From Sporomusa acidovorans (GTDB lineage Bacteria > Bacillota > Negativicutes > Sporomusales > Sporomusaceae): a stretch of DNA of 35,311 bases. The position numbers were made by a program, and so were the translations under genes. Location: contig NZ_FNAM01000052.1 in the NCBI RefSeq assembly GCF_900101845.1, forward strand, positions 1-35,311. The letters run 5' to 3'. The notes under the pieces are model-generated. The model worked only from the letters and a program-made list of their open reading frames with translations. It made no database searches and was not told where the DNA came from. Shown piece after piece: positions 15,956 through 24,196 of the stretch; position 1 is the first letter of the stretch; every line of letters starts with the position of its first letter.

Positions 15956-15962
15956 GAAGCCG

Positions 15963-16002
15963 AATACAGCCAGGATGGTTTTTCATCTGGACGTATTTTT
16001 TT
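15963..16002 (+). terminator. Terminator-like hairpin in the yacL leader
   Basis: AATAC, CCAG and ATG on the left arm pair with CAT, CTGG and GTATT on the right, with small internal bulges, followed by seven T (15996-16002). It begins at the predicted start of the downstream promoter and lies 75 nt before yacL. It could act as an attenuator for the upstream promoter or as a 5' stabilising hairpin. Confidence 0.5.
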
Positions 16003-16077
16003 ATTAAAAGTAGGACATAATAAAAATGGATTTCCACTTTTTGGAATACTGCGTCAAACGGAAAGGAGGTTAAACGT

Positions 16078-17211
16078 ATGATTGACAGGACACTTAGAAT
16101 CATTATTACCATACTGGCTGCAGTTGGCGGACTGATGATCACTGATAGGGTTGTGCCGCTTATGGCATCTGTGATAAGTGAAGAATTTTTGAAAATTGGC
16201 GTATTTGGCATTACCATGACGACGATTCTTTCTTTTATTTTTGGTGGGTTGCTCGGGGGAATTGTTGGCTTTTTAGTTGCGCCGTTTTTGCTTAAACACT
16301 TATGGCATTTAACATATTGGCTAGAGTTACGCCTAAACAAGATGCCTGGCTATGATGTGCTGGCAGGTGTGCTGGGGTTAGCTATTGGACTAATAATTTC
16401 TAATTTACTTGGGTCAGCTTTTTTGCCGATTCCGATTGTCGGCAAATATGTTCCGCTCGTATTGAGTGTTATTTTGGGTTATCTTGGTGTCAATGTAGCT
16501 ATCAGAAAACGGGAAGAGATATTCAATATGTTTTCCAGTCTGCCGACATTGCCTTGGATTAACCGCGAGGGAAAAGAACGTGTTAAGGATAATTTTAAAA
16601 GCGACGGCATGTGTCAGGCTAAGATTTTAGATACCAGCGTTATTATTGATGGCCGGATTGCTGATATTTGCCGAAGCGGTTTTATTGAGGGCATGCTTAT
16701 TATTCCAACATTTGTTCTGGAGGAACTGCAACATATCGCAGATTCTTCTGATCTCTTGAAGCGCAATCGCGGGCGACGTGGGCTGGACATTTTGAATCGT
16801 ATGCAAAAAGAACTGGCGTTAAACGTCCATATTGAGAATCGTGATTTTGAGGATATTGCCGAAGTCGATTCCAAACTTATTAAACTGGGCCAGCTTTTAC
16901 AGGCCAAGGTTATCACTAATGATTATAACCTGAACAAAGTTGCCGAGCTCCAGGGCGTTTCTGTCCTTAATATTAATGAGTTGTCCAATGCCGTTAAACC
17001 GGTCGTGCTGCCAGGGGAAGAAATGGTCGTGCATGTTGTTAAGGACGGTAAGGAATTTGGTCAGGGTGTGGCCTATCTTGATGATGGCACGATGATTGTT
17101 GTGGACGGAGGTAAAAAACATATTGGTGAGACGGTGGGCGTTTTGGTCACATCTGTCTTGCAAACAGCCGCCGGTCGAATGATTTTTGCTAAACCTAAAG
17201 CTGTAATGTGA
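16078..17211 (+). CDS. yacL: Membrane-anchored PIN-TRAM domain protein (YacL)
   Basis: This is a conserved Firmicute protein of 377 residues. It has four membrane helices (about 5-22, 42-68, 94-112, 124-142), a PIN nuclease-like domain from ~181 (ILDTSVIIDGR with D185 as first metal ligand, LEEL, then ITNDYNL), and a C-terminal TRAM RNA-binding domain (~312-377, GQGVAYLDDGTMIVVDGG). PIN domains of this type usually cleave RNA, but the biochemical role of YacL is not settled. The order disA-yacL-ispD-ispF is conserved in Bacillus; here a minus-strand block separates disA from yacL. AAAGGAGG precedes the ATG. Two promoters and a hairpin lie upstream, a strong terminator downstream. Confidence 0.93.
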   Translation: MIDRTLRIIITILAAVGGLMITDRVVPLMASVISEEFLKIGVFGITMTTILSFIFGGLLGGIVGFLVAPFLLKHLWHLTYWLELRLNKMPGYDVLAGVLGLAIGLIISNLLGSAFLPIPIVGKYVPLVLSVILGYLGVNVAIRKREEIFNMFSSLPTLPWINREGKERVKDNFKSDGMCQAKILDTSVIIDGRIADICRSGFIEGMLIIPTFVLEELQHIADSSDLLKRNRGRRGLDILNRMQKELALNVHIENRDFEDIAEVDSKLIKLGQLLQAKVITNDYNLNKVAELQGVSVLNINELSNAVKPVVLPGEEMVVHVVKDGKEFGQGVAYLDDGTMIVVDGGKKHIGETVGVLVTSVLQTAAGRMIFAKPKAVM

Positions 17212-17215
17212 TTAC

Positions 17216-17247
17216 AGGCCTCCAAGCCTTCGGGCTTGGAGGCTTTT
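17216..17247 (+). terminator. Terminator after yacL
   Basis: GCCTCCAAGCC (17218-17228) pairs perfectly with GGCTTGGAGGC (17233-17243) around a stable TTCG loop, followed by TTTT. It is a strong stem with a short T tract. Confidence 0.85.
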
Positions 17248-17277
17248 AGATTGTAAGTTTGGGGGGAAGGTAAATCC

Positions 17278-18453
17278 ATGGTATGTGTAATTATTGCCGC
17301 TGCCGGACAGGGGAAAAGAATGGGCAGTACGGTTAACAAAGTATTGTTGCCGCTTGCCGGCAAGCCGGTGCTGGCTCATACGATCCAGGCAGTTTGTCAG
17401 GCCAAGGCAGTAACAAGTATCATTTTGACGGCAGCTGCTGAAGAGACGGAGAAGATGAGCATGTTGCTGGCGGAGCTTAACCTGTCTATCCCCTGGCAGG
17501 TTGTTCCCGGGGGAAGTGAACGGCAGTATTCCATTGCCAATGCCTTGCAGGCGCTTCCGCCTTCCGCGAAAATTGTAGCTGTACATGACGGGGCGCGACC
17601 GCTTGCCGGCCCCGGTCTATTTGATCAGGTAATAGAAGCCGCCCGCCTGTACCAGGCTGCCGTTGCTGCCGTACCGGTTAAGGATACCATTAAGATTACC
17701 GATCATTCCGGCTGGGTAACAGACACGCCGGAGCGTTCTACTCTGTGGTCGGTACAAACGCCCCAGGCCTTTGACCGTCAATTGCTTGCCTCAGCCTATG
17801 AACTGGCAGCCAAGGAAGGCTATCTCGGTACAGATGACGCCTCTTTGGTGGAAAGGCTGGGAGCGCGCGTAAAGGTTGTCGCCGGCAGCTATCAGAATAT
17901 GAAACTGACGACGCCGGAGGATTTACATTTTGCCGAAACAGTATTGGCAAAGCGACAGGCGGCCAAGCCTGTGATTCGTGCTGGTATTGGTTATGATGTA
18001 CATCGCTTAGTTCCTGAACGCCGACTTATTCTTGGCGGGGTTGCTGTTCCTTATGAATTGGGCCTGGCTGGACACTCGGATGCCGATGTGTTGCTGCATG
18101 CCGTTAAAGATGCATTGCTGGGTGCGGCAGGATTGGGTGATATCGGCAAACATTTTCCGGATACCGATGAACGTTATAAAGGAATTTCCAGTATGAAGCT
18201 TTTGGCTGAGGTACATAAGCTATTGAATAATCATGGATATATTGTTAATAATATTGATGCAACGATTGTGGCGCAAAAACCCAAACTGGCCGCCTATATT
18301 GCGCAAATGAACAGTAATATCGCAGCGGCTTTGGATATTGACGTCACTCAAGTTAATGTTAAGGCTACCACAACAGAAGGATTAGGTTTCGCCGGACAGG
18401 GTGAAGGAGTGGCGGCATATGCGACAGCCACCATCGCTTCGGTACAAGCTTAA
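17278..18453 (+). CDS. ispDF: Bifunctional IspD/IspF enzyme of the MEP isoprenoid pathway
   Basis: This is one 391-residue chain joining two enzymes. Residues ~1-228 are MEP cytidylyltransferase (IspD): IIAAAGQGKRMGS with the nucleotide-binding loop, VHDGARPL, TDDASLVE. Residues ~234-391 are MECDP synthase (IspF): AGIGYDVHRL, the metal-site segment GHSDADVLLHAVKDALLGAAGLGDIGKHFPDTD split over two motifs, and the NVKATTTEGLGF C-terminus. They catalyse the third and fifth steps of the MEP route to IPP/DMAPP; IspE acts between them and is not in the window. Such fusions are best known from alpha- and epsilon-proteobacteria; in Bacillus the two genes are adjacent but separate. No stop or frameshift lies at the junction. 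The UppP at 31708-32508 uses a product of the same pathway. Confidence 0.96.
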   Translation: MVCVIIAAAGQGKRMGSTVNKVLLPLAGKPVLAHTIQAVCQAKAVTSIILTAAAEETEKMSMLLAELNLSIPWQVVPGGSERQYSIANALQALPPSAKIVAVHDGARPLAGPGLFDQVIEAARLYQAAVAAVPVKDTIKITDHSGWVTDTPERSTLWSVQTPQAFDRQLLASAYELAAKEGYLGTDDASLVERLGARVKVVAGSYQNMKLTTPEDLHFAETVLAKRQAAKPVIRAGIGYDVHRLVPERRLILGGVAVPYELGLAGHSDADVLLHAVKDALLGAAGLGDIGKHFPDTDERYKGISSMKLLAEVHKLLNNHGYIVNNIDATIVAQKPKLAAYIAQMNSNIAAALDIDVTQVNVKATTTEGLGFAGQGEGVAAYATATIASVQA

Positions 18454-18533
18454 CACCCGTGAAATAACCTGTATAAAAGCCAGTCTACGGCACATATTAT
18501 GGATAATAAGATTATATGGCTGGAGGGCAGATT

Positions 18534-18815
18534 ATGCAGAGAATAAGGAAAAAGCTCATCGCTATTATAGTACTGTCAATACTCATGATTGGCTATCCAT
18601 CCTCAGTACTGGCAGCAGATTTTAGTTTTAGTGTCAATATTGTCCGGCAGGACGGAGCTACCTGCGGCGAGTTATGGTTAAATGATAAAGTCGTATGGCG
18701 GCTGGCAATTTTGGCAGATGGGGCGAAACCGGTATTTGCCAATGCTAACTCGGCTAACACAACCCTGGTGATTCCCGATATTGTGAATGGTATGTTTGTC
18801 CTCAAAGTTGAATAA
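18534..18815 (+). CDS. Small exported protein of unknown function
   Basis: This 93-residue protein starts at the ATG with GGAGG (18522-18526) 7 nt upstream; a second ATG at 18516 lacks a proper site. It has a clear Sec signal peptide: MQRIRKK, a hydrophobic stretch to ~20, and a likely signal peptidase site after SVLA. The mature part is about 68 residues with one cysteine, the segment LWLNDKVVWRLA and ILADGAKPVFANANSAN, then a final beta-like segment. I do not recognise the family. It looks like a small beta-rich periplasmic or cell-wall protein. It lies between ispDF and gltX with a terminator directly after it. Confidence 0.75.
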   Translation: MQRIRKKLIAIIVLSILMIGYPSSVLAADFSFSVNIVRQDGATCGELWLNDKVVWRLAILADGAKPVFANANSANTTLVIPDIVNGMFVLKVE

Positions 18816-18829
18816 CAACCTAAAGGTGT

Positions 18830-18858
18830 GCTGCCGGCAAATCCTGCAGCCGCTTTTT
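18830..18858 (+). terminator. Terminator after the small exported protein
   Basis: GCTGC (18830-18834) with GCAGC (18846-18850) plus an inner GG/CC pair form an interrupted stem, followed by cgctttttatttt. Confidence 0.55.
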
Positions 18859-18861
18859 ATT

Positions 18862-18890
18862 TTGCATGCCGACGCAGAATCTGCTAAAAT
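18862..18890 (+). promoter_or_regulatory. Probable gltX promoter
   Basis: TTGCAT (18862-18867) and TAAAAT (18885-18890) are separated by 17 nt, starting directly after the upstream terminator. Confidence 0.45.
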
Positions 18891-18946
18891 ATACAATGAT
18901 TGACACAGGCCTGTTACTGCCAAATACATGGAAGGGGTATATATAA

Positions 18947-20407
18947 ATGGAACAAGAACTTAGAGTGCGGTTTGCACCCAGCCCGACAGGGCCTTTTCAT
19001 ATTGGAGGAGCCCGGTCGGCGCTGTTTAACTGGTTGTTGGCCCGCAAAGAAGGCGGAAAGCTTATTTTGAGGATCGAAGATACCGATTTAGAGCGTTCGA
19101 CCCGGGAATCTGAGGAAAACATTAAGGCGGCGCTGCGCTGGCTCGGCATTGAATGGGACGAGGGAATAGATATCGGCGGTGACTATGGCCCTTATCGTCA
19201 GACGGAACGTCTGGATATTTATCGTCAGTATACAAAAAAACTGCTTGACGCCGGGCAAGCCTATTACTGCTATTGTACGGAAGAAGAACTCGATGCTGAG
19301 CGCCAGCAACAAATGGATAAGGGGGAAACCCCCCGTTATAACGGCCGCTGCCGCCAGTTAAGCGAGGCGGACCGCAACCGGTTTATTGCCGAAGGACGTA
19401 AGCCTACCGTGCGTTTTCGTGTGCCCGATAATCAGCAAATTATTTTCAAAGATTTGGTAAGAGGCACTGTCAGTTTTGAATCAAATGGTGTGGGCGATTT
19501 TGTTATTGTCAAATCTGACGGCATTCCGGTGTATAATTATGCTGTGGTGCTTGACGACGCTTTGATGAAGATTACCCATGTTATCCGGGCGGAAGAACAC
19601 TTGTCCAATACACCCCGGCAGATATTGCTTTATCAGGCACTTGGCCTGCCATTGCCCCAGTTCGGTCATATTTCTCTTATTCTGGGCAAAGATCGGACTA
19701 AAATGAGCAAACGCCATGGTGCCACCTCGGTTGAACAATATAAAAATCTCGGATATCTACCGGAGGGGATTGTCAATTTCCTGGCGCTTTTAGGCTGGGC
19801 CCCTGCCGGCGAGCAGGAAATATTCAGCCCAGAAGAACTTATTCGGGAATTCTCGATGGACAGAGTTGCCAAAAACCCCGCGGTTTTTGACGTGGATAAG
19901 CTGAACCATATCAACGCGCATTACATAAAGCAGGCAAGTCCGGACAGGATTACCGAACTGGCCTTGCCGCATTTACGGGCAGCCGGTTATATCGGCGAAG
20001 AAATGACACCGGAGCAACATGCTTGGCTGGTAAAGGTAGTGGCCGAACTTCAGGGATATATCAGCTATGCTGCCCAAATAACCGAACATATTGGCGTGTT
20101 CTTTAATGATGATATCAACTTTGAGAATGAAGAGGCTCACGAAATTATGAGGGACCCCGATATTCCCAAGGTAATGGAGGCCTTTAAACTTAAGCTGGCG
20201 GCACTGGAACCGGTAGAACCGGCAGCCGTGCAGGCAATTTTAAAGGGAATTACCAAGGAGTTGAAATTGGGTGGTAAAAAAGTCTATATGCCTGTACGTA
20301 TTGCGATAACAGGCAAAATGCACGGGCCGGAATTGATTAATTTGATTCCGCTAATTGGTAAAGAACGCACTCTAGCCAGGATGGATTGCCTGCTTGCCAA
20401 AATCTAA
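18947..20407 (+). CDS. gltX: Glutamyl-tRNA synthetase
   Basis: This class I aminoacyl-tRNA synthetase charges tRNA-Glu. The 486-residue protein has the HIGH-type motif in FAPSPTGPFHIGG (residues 9-21), the RIEDTDLERST motif, and KMSKRHGA near residue 252, followed by the helical anticodon-binding domain (~320-486). All signature elements are intact. In many Firmicutes the same enzyme also charges tRNA-Gln, corrected by GatCAB; no gat or glnS gene is in the window, so this cannot be judged here. The ATG follows GGAAGGGG. It lies directly before the cysteine T-box, the same gltX-cysE-cysS order as in Bacillus. Confidence 0.98.
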   Translation: MEQELRVRFAPSPTGPFHIGGARSALFNWLLARKEGGKLILRIEDTDLERSTRESEENIKAALRWLGIEWDEGIDIGGDYGPYRQTERLDIYRQYTKKLLDAGQAYYCYCTEEELDAERQQQMDKGETPRYNGRCRQLSEADRNRFIAEGRKPTVRFRVPDNQQIIFKDLVRGTVSFESNGVGDFVIVKSDGIPVYNYAVVLDDALMKITHVIRAEEHLSNTPRQILLYQALGLPLPQFGHISLILGKDRTKMSKRHGATSVEQYKNLGYLPEGIVNFLALLGWAPAGEQEIFSPEELIREFSMDRVAKNPAVFDVDKLNHINAHYIKQASPDRITELALPHLRAAGYIGEEMTPEQHAWLVKVVAELQGYISYAAQITEHIGVFFNDDINFENEEAHEIMRDPDIPKVMEAFKLKLAALEPVEPAAVQAILKGITKELKLGGKKVYMPVRIAITGKMHGPELINLIPLIGKERTLARMDCLLAKI

Positions 20408-20497
20408 GTAATAATAAAATTGTGCGGTGTCGTTTCTGATTGAAGAAATTGTGCAAAGTACGAGGGATATTTGAGTGGTTGAAGTCAATTTGCCGGC

Positions 20498-20527
20498 TTG
20501 ACATGGTCAACCTGCCGTGAGTATAAT
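20498..20527 (+). promoter_or_regulatory. Promoter of the cysE-cysS operon
   Basis: TTGACA (20498-20503) and TATAAT (20522-20527), both exact consensus, are 18 nt apart. The start falls near 20534, shortly before the T-box leader. Confidence 0.85.
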
Positions 20528-20559
20528 TTATTCATAAAACTATTTTTAAAACAAATGAC

Positions 20560-20796
20560 AAATGCAACGATCAGAAGAAGTACGCGTTTACCCCCCTCAG
20601 AGAGGTGCTGTCACCGGCTGTAAGCAGTGCTGGGAATGGATTCGCCGAAATGCGTCTGGTAGCAGGCTGGCCGAAATTTAAGCAGTAGGTCATCCCGGAT
20701 ACTGCCGTTATCAGTGTAAAGCAGGGGTATTATACCCAAGCAGAGTGGAACCACGGGCCACCGTCTCTGTATAGGAGAGGGTGGCTTTATTTTTTG
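20560..20796 (+). promoter_or_regulatory. T-box riboswitch, probably tRNA-Cys responsive
   Basis: Stem I begins with the conserved AGTA element (cagaagaagtacgcg, near 20571-20586) and has the apical AGAGAGG region. The T-box core AGAGTGGAACCACGGG lies at 20742-20757. The terminator stem GCCACC...GGTGGC (20757-20762 with 20780-20785) ends in a T-rich tract to 20796. A TGC triplet at 20651-20653, after GAA in the specifier region, fits cysteine. The antiterminator bulge reads TGGA, which pairs with a discriminator U, as carried by tRNA-Cys. Uncharged tRNA-Cys should switch on cysE and cysS. Confidence 0.92.
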
Positions 20797-20855
20797 GACC
20801 CGGACTATATATTTCAGTAACGCTCCTAAATAAATTAAGCTAGGGAGGGAATTCT

Positions 20856-21530
20856 ATGTTTACCCGGATAAAAAAAGACATCGCCGTGGTCTTCGAACGT
20901 GACCCGGCAGCCAAGAGTGTGCTGGAGGTATTGTTATGTTATCCCGGTCTGCATGCCATCTGGCTGTACCGTATTTCGCACTATTTATTTAAGCGCGGCT
21001 GGGTGCTGGTGCCGCGGATGATTTGTTACTTTAACCGCCTGTTAACCGGTGTAGATATCCATCCCGGCGCAACGATCGGCGAAGGATTGTTTATTGACCA
21101 TGCAACAGGTGTGGTTATTGGCGAGACCTGTGTAATCGGCAAGAATGTAACCTTATATCAAGGGGTGACATTAGGGGGGACGGGAAAAGAAAAAGGCAAA
21201 CGCCATCCCACAATCGGTAATAATGTTGTTGTTGCCAGCGGTGCTAAAGTCCTCGGCTCGTTTACAGTGGGAGACAACTCCAAAATTGGAGCGGGTTCTG
21301 TTGTGCTGCGGGAAGTGCCGCCTAATTCGACTGTTGTCGGTATACCGGGTAAGATTGTGTGGCATGATGGCGTGAAAGTAGGCCGCCCAGGCGGCGACGA
21401 AATCGATCTTGAACATGATAATTTGCCGGACCCCGTCGCCGAGATGATGAATTGTATGCAACGCAATATCAAAAGGCTGGAAAGACGTATTGAACAGTTG
21501 GAAAAGGAGTTGGAACAGCGTGAGTCTTAA
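20856..21530 (+). CDS. cysE: Serine O-acetyltransferase
   Basis: CysE acetylates serine with acetyl-CoA to O-acetylserine, the carbon acceptor in cysteine synthesis. The 224-residue protein has the N-terminal helical part (1-62) and the left-handed beta-helix of hexapeptide repeats (about 63-165: GVDIHPGATIGEGLFIDHATGVVIGE, in which D and H of the IDHATG segment are catalytic). The GGTGKEKGKRHP loop and the substrate/CoA-binding tail follow. It has a C-terminal coiled-coil-like extension (~200-224). AGGGAGGG precedes the ATG. The gene overlaps cysS by 11 bp, so synthesis of cysteine and its loading on tRNA are co-expressed under the T-box. Confidence 0.97.
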   Translation: MFTRIKKDIAVVFERDPAAKSVLEVLLCYPGLHAIWLYRISHYLFKRGWVLVPRMICYFNRLLTGVDIHPGATIGEGLFIDHATGVVIGETCVIGKNVTLYQGVTLGGTGKEKGKRHPTIGNNVVVASGAKVLGSFTVGDNSKIGAGSVVLREVPPNSTVVGIPGKIVWHDGVKVGRPGGDEIDLEHDNLPDPVAEMMNCMQRNIKRLERRIEQLEKELEQRES

Positions 21531-22962
21531 GGTCTATAACACACTGACCAAGCAAAAAGAAGAATTTAAACCGCTGACACCGGGCAAAGTTAAAATGTAC
21601 GTATGCGGTGTCACGCCTTATAATCACCCGCACATCGGCAATGCCCGGCCGTTTATCACCTGGGATGTAATCCGCCGCTATCTTGAATTTTCCGGTTATG
21701 AGGTATATCATATTCAAAACTTTACCGATGTAGATGATAAAATTATCAAAACGGCTAACACCGAGCACGTTACCTGGGATGTAATTGCCAACAGGTATAT
21801 TGCCTCTTATTTTGAGGTCATGGATAAACTTGGCATCCGTCGGGCCCATGTATATCCTAGAGTTTCCGAACATATCCCTGATATTGTGGCGATGGTTAAA
21901 ACGCTGATTGATAAAGGCTTTGCTTATGAAGTTGACGGCGATGTCTACTACAGTGTGCAGGATTTTCCAGGTTACGGAAAATTAAGCGGCCGCAACCTGG
22001 AGGATATGAAAGCCGGGGCAAGGATTGATGTGGATGAACGCAAAAAACATCCGATGGACTTTGCTCTATGGAAAAGTGCAAAACCGGGTGAACCATCCTG
22101 GCAGAGTCCCTGGGGACAGGGAAGACCGGGTTGGCATATTGAATGCTCGGTGATGTCCTGTAAATATCTCGGGGCCAGCTTTGACCTTCACGGTGGCGGC
22201 AGTGATCTGATATTTCCGCACCATGAAAACGAAATTGCGCAATCGGAAGCCTTCACCGGTATTGAACCTTTTGTCAGGTATTGGCTGCATAATGGGTTTA
22301 TTACTGTTAATGAAGAAAAAATGAGCAAATCGCTGGGTAACTTCTTCTTAGTTGTTGACATCTTGGAACACTTCCAGCCGGAAGTATTACGGTTTTTTAT
22401 TTTATCTACCCATTACCGGAGTCCTTTGGATTTTAACGATGAACGACTGCAGGAGGCCGGACGCAGCTTGGACAGATTAAAGACTGCTAAGGCTAACCTA
22501 CAACAATTGAAAACCTTACCGGCGGCAAATGGCGGTGAAGATTCTCAGGAACTCACGCAGGCCGCGATTAAGGCTATGCATGAATTTACAGCCGCGATGG
22601 ACGATGATTTTAATACAGCATTAGCAATTAGTACGATGTTTGGTCTGGCCAAAGAGATTAACATCTATCATAGTAAAATTACCGGCGGCAAAGCAGGTCT
22701 TGACGCCGGGGCCTTGGAACAGGCGGGCGATACGTTTGACCAGATGGCTGAAATCCTGGGAATCCTGAATGACAGCACGGCTGCTGCCCAGGATGGCAAT
22801 GAAGAGTTAATCAATGAGCTTATGCAGATCATTATTGATATCCGGCAGGAAGCCCGCAAGAAAAAAGAGTGGGCGACAGCCGATCAGATTAGGGATAGAC
22901 TGGCCGCGGCCGGTATTATTCTCGAAGATTCACCGCAAGGTGTAAGGTGGAAGCGACAGTGA
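21520..22962 (+). CDS. cysS: Cysteinyl-tRNA synthetase
   Basis: This class I synthetase charges tRNA-Cys. The start is GTG at 21520 (MSLKVYNTLTKQKEEF), with GGAG 11 nt upstream; an earlier TTG would add ten residues not seen in the family. The 480-residue protein has HPHIGNARP as HIGH motif, the FTDVDDKI segment, the zinc and substrate region (CSVMSCKYLG, LHGGGSDLIFPHHENE) and KMSKS near residue 267. The helical anticodon-binding end follows. All zinc ligands expected (two Cys-type and the HHE positions) are visible. The gene is coupled to cysE before it and mrnC after it. Confidence 0.98.
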   Translation: MSLKVYNTLTKQKEEFKPLTPGKVKMYVCGVTPYNHPHIGNARPFITWDVIRRYLEFSGYEVYHIQNFTDVDDKIIKTANTEHVTWDVIANRYIASYFEVMDKLGIRRAHVYPRVSEHIPDIVAMVKTLIDKGFAYEVDGDVYYSVQDFPGYGKLSGRNLEDMKAGARIDVDERKKHPMDFALWKSAKPGEPSWQSPWGQGRPGWHIECSVMSCKYLGASFDLHGGGSDLIFPHHENEIAQSEAFTGIEPFVRYWLHNGFITVNEEKMSKSLGNFFLVVDILEHFQPEVLRFFILSTHYRSPLDFNDERLQEAGRSLDRLKTAKANLQQLKTLPAANGGEDSQELTQAAIKAMHEFTAAMDDDFNTALAISTMFGLAKEINIYHSKITGGKAGLDAGALEQAGDTFDQMAEILGILNDSTAAAQDGNEELINELMQIIIDIRQEARKKKEWATADQIRDRLAAAGIILEDSPQGVRWKRQ

Positions 22963-23444
22963 AATTTAATCATTTTCAAAGTTTGGTGGATAATTTTTTT
23001 ACAGTCAACGAAGCCGGGGAACTATCCCCGGCTAAATATCAGAATATCCCGGTTGACAGGCTGCCGGCCCTGGTGCTGGCTTATCTTGGCGATGCCTATT
23101 TTACGTTATATGTTCGTACCCGGTTGCTGGGTTATGAGCAAAATAAGGTCAGAGTGCTGCACACCTTTGACGCTAAAATTGTCTCCGCCGTTATGCAGGC
23201 GAAAGCGGTCAAAATGCTAAAAAATGAGCTTTCGCCGGAGGAGGCGGATATTGTGAGACGGGGGCGCAATGCCAAATCGACCGTACCCAAGAGCGCCACA
23301 ATTGCTGAATATCGCCTGGCTACCGGATTCGAGGCACTTATTGGTTATCTTTATTTGCAGAAACAGGAAGCCAGATTGTCAGAAATTGTTGACAAGGCTT
23401 TCGCTATTATTTCCCGGGAAATGACAAACATTTCCCCTAAATAA
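22959..23444 (+). CDS. mrnC: Mini-ribonuclease III
   Basis: MrnC is an RNase III catalytic domain without a dsRNA-binding domain; in Bacillus it matures the ends of 23S rRNA. The 161-residue protein has LVLAYLGDAYFTLYVR with the catalytic Asp, RRGRNAKSTVPK, and ATGFEALIGYLYL with the catalytic Glu. The start is GTG at 22959, overlapping the cysS stop as GTGA and with AAGGTGG 8 nt upstream; an upstream GTG at 22947 would add four residues. The position right after cysS is the standard Firmicute one. Confidence 0.95.
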   Translation: MKFNHFQSLVDNFFTVNEAGELSPAKYQNIPVDRLPALVLAYLGDAYFTLYVRTRLLGYEQNKVRVLHTFDAKIVSAVMQAKAVKMLKNELSPEEADIVRRGRNAKSTVPKSATIAEYRLATGFEALIGYLYLQKQEARLSEIVDKAFAIISREMTNISPK

Positions 23445-23465
23445 CAAAAAGGGAGAGGTGACGTC

Positions 23466-24155
23466 ATGAAAGTAAAATTACTTAAATATACGCCTGAACC
23501 GGAGCGAGCGGTAGCCATGTCAGCGCGCCTTTGCTATTCGGCAGCCGGTGCAGCAGAATTGGAACAAAGCATGTCTGAAGCCCAAGTCGGTAATTTACTA
23601 AAAAAGCTTAGCGATATGGGGCATTTGTCGACATTTGAGCATGCCAGTTTTACCTTTGCCATTGAAGGAGTTTCCCGGGTGCTTACTCATCAGCTTGTTC
23701 GTCATCGTATTGCCTCTTACTCGCAGCAGTCCCAGCGTTATGTCGCCGAACACGGCTTCGAATATATCATACCGCCGAGCATTGCTGCCAGACCGGAAGC
23801 CAAGGCCAAGCTGGCTGCGCTTATGGGTGAGGTGCAAAAGACCTATGATGAAATGGTGAAATTAGGGGTGCATCAGGAAGACGCCCGGTACGTACTCGCC
23901 AATGCTACTGAAACAAAAATTGTTGTCACCATGAATGCCCGGTCGCTCTTGCATTTTTTTGAAAAACGTTGTTGCCAGCGGGCCCAATGGGAAATACGCG
24001 ATTTAGCCAACGCGATGCTGGCAGAAGTACAGGCTGTGGCTCCGCGTCTGTTTGTTAAAGCCGGACCTGCCTGTGTAACCAGCGGTTATTGCCCTGAAGG
24101 CGCAATGTCATGTGGCCGTTTGGCAGGAATTGAAGCCAATAAGGAGAAAATATAA
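23466..24155 (+). CDS. thyX: FAD-dependent thymidylate synthase ThyX
   Basis: ThyX makes dTMP from dUMP using methylene-tetrahydrofolate and FAD/NADPH. The 229-residue protein carries the ThyX signature RHRIASYSQQSQRY (RHRx5-7SxR type, about residues 78-91), the upstream STFEHASFTFAIEGVSR and the downstream MNARSLLHFFEKRCC region. GAGAGGTGA precedes the ATG. It stands between mrnC and an HD-GYP gene, an insertion relative to the Bacillus order. Presence of ThyX suggests the organism may lack ThyA, but that cannot be judged from this window. Confidence 0.97.
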   Translation: MKVKLLKYTPEPERAVAMSARLCYSAAGAAELEQSMSEAQVGNLLKKLSDMGHLSTFEHASFTFAIEGVSRVLTHQLVRHRIASYSQQSQRYVAEHGFEYIIPPSIAARPEAKAKLAALMGEVQKTYDEMVKLGVHQEDARYVLANATETKIVVTMNARSLLHFFEKRCCQRAQWEIRDLANAMLAEVQAVAPRLFVKAGPACVTSGYCPEGAMSCGRLAGIEANKEKI

Positions 24156-24196
24156 ACTAGAATTTAGATTTAACTTAAAACCTGGAGGGTGTTGGC

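Noticed and set aside
15885..16340. 151-residue minus-strand open frame over the yacL leader and 5' end
   Set aside because: It overlaps two promoters, a hairpin and the yacL coding region, with no recognisable protein features.
21490..21519. TTG start adding ten residues to CysS
   Set aside because: The added residues lie inside cysE in another frame and are absent from the family; GTG 21520 with GGAG upstream fits.
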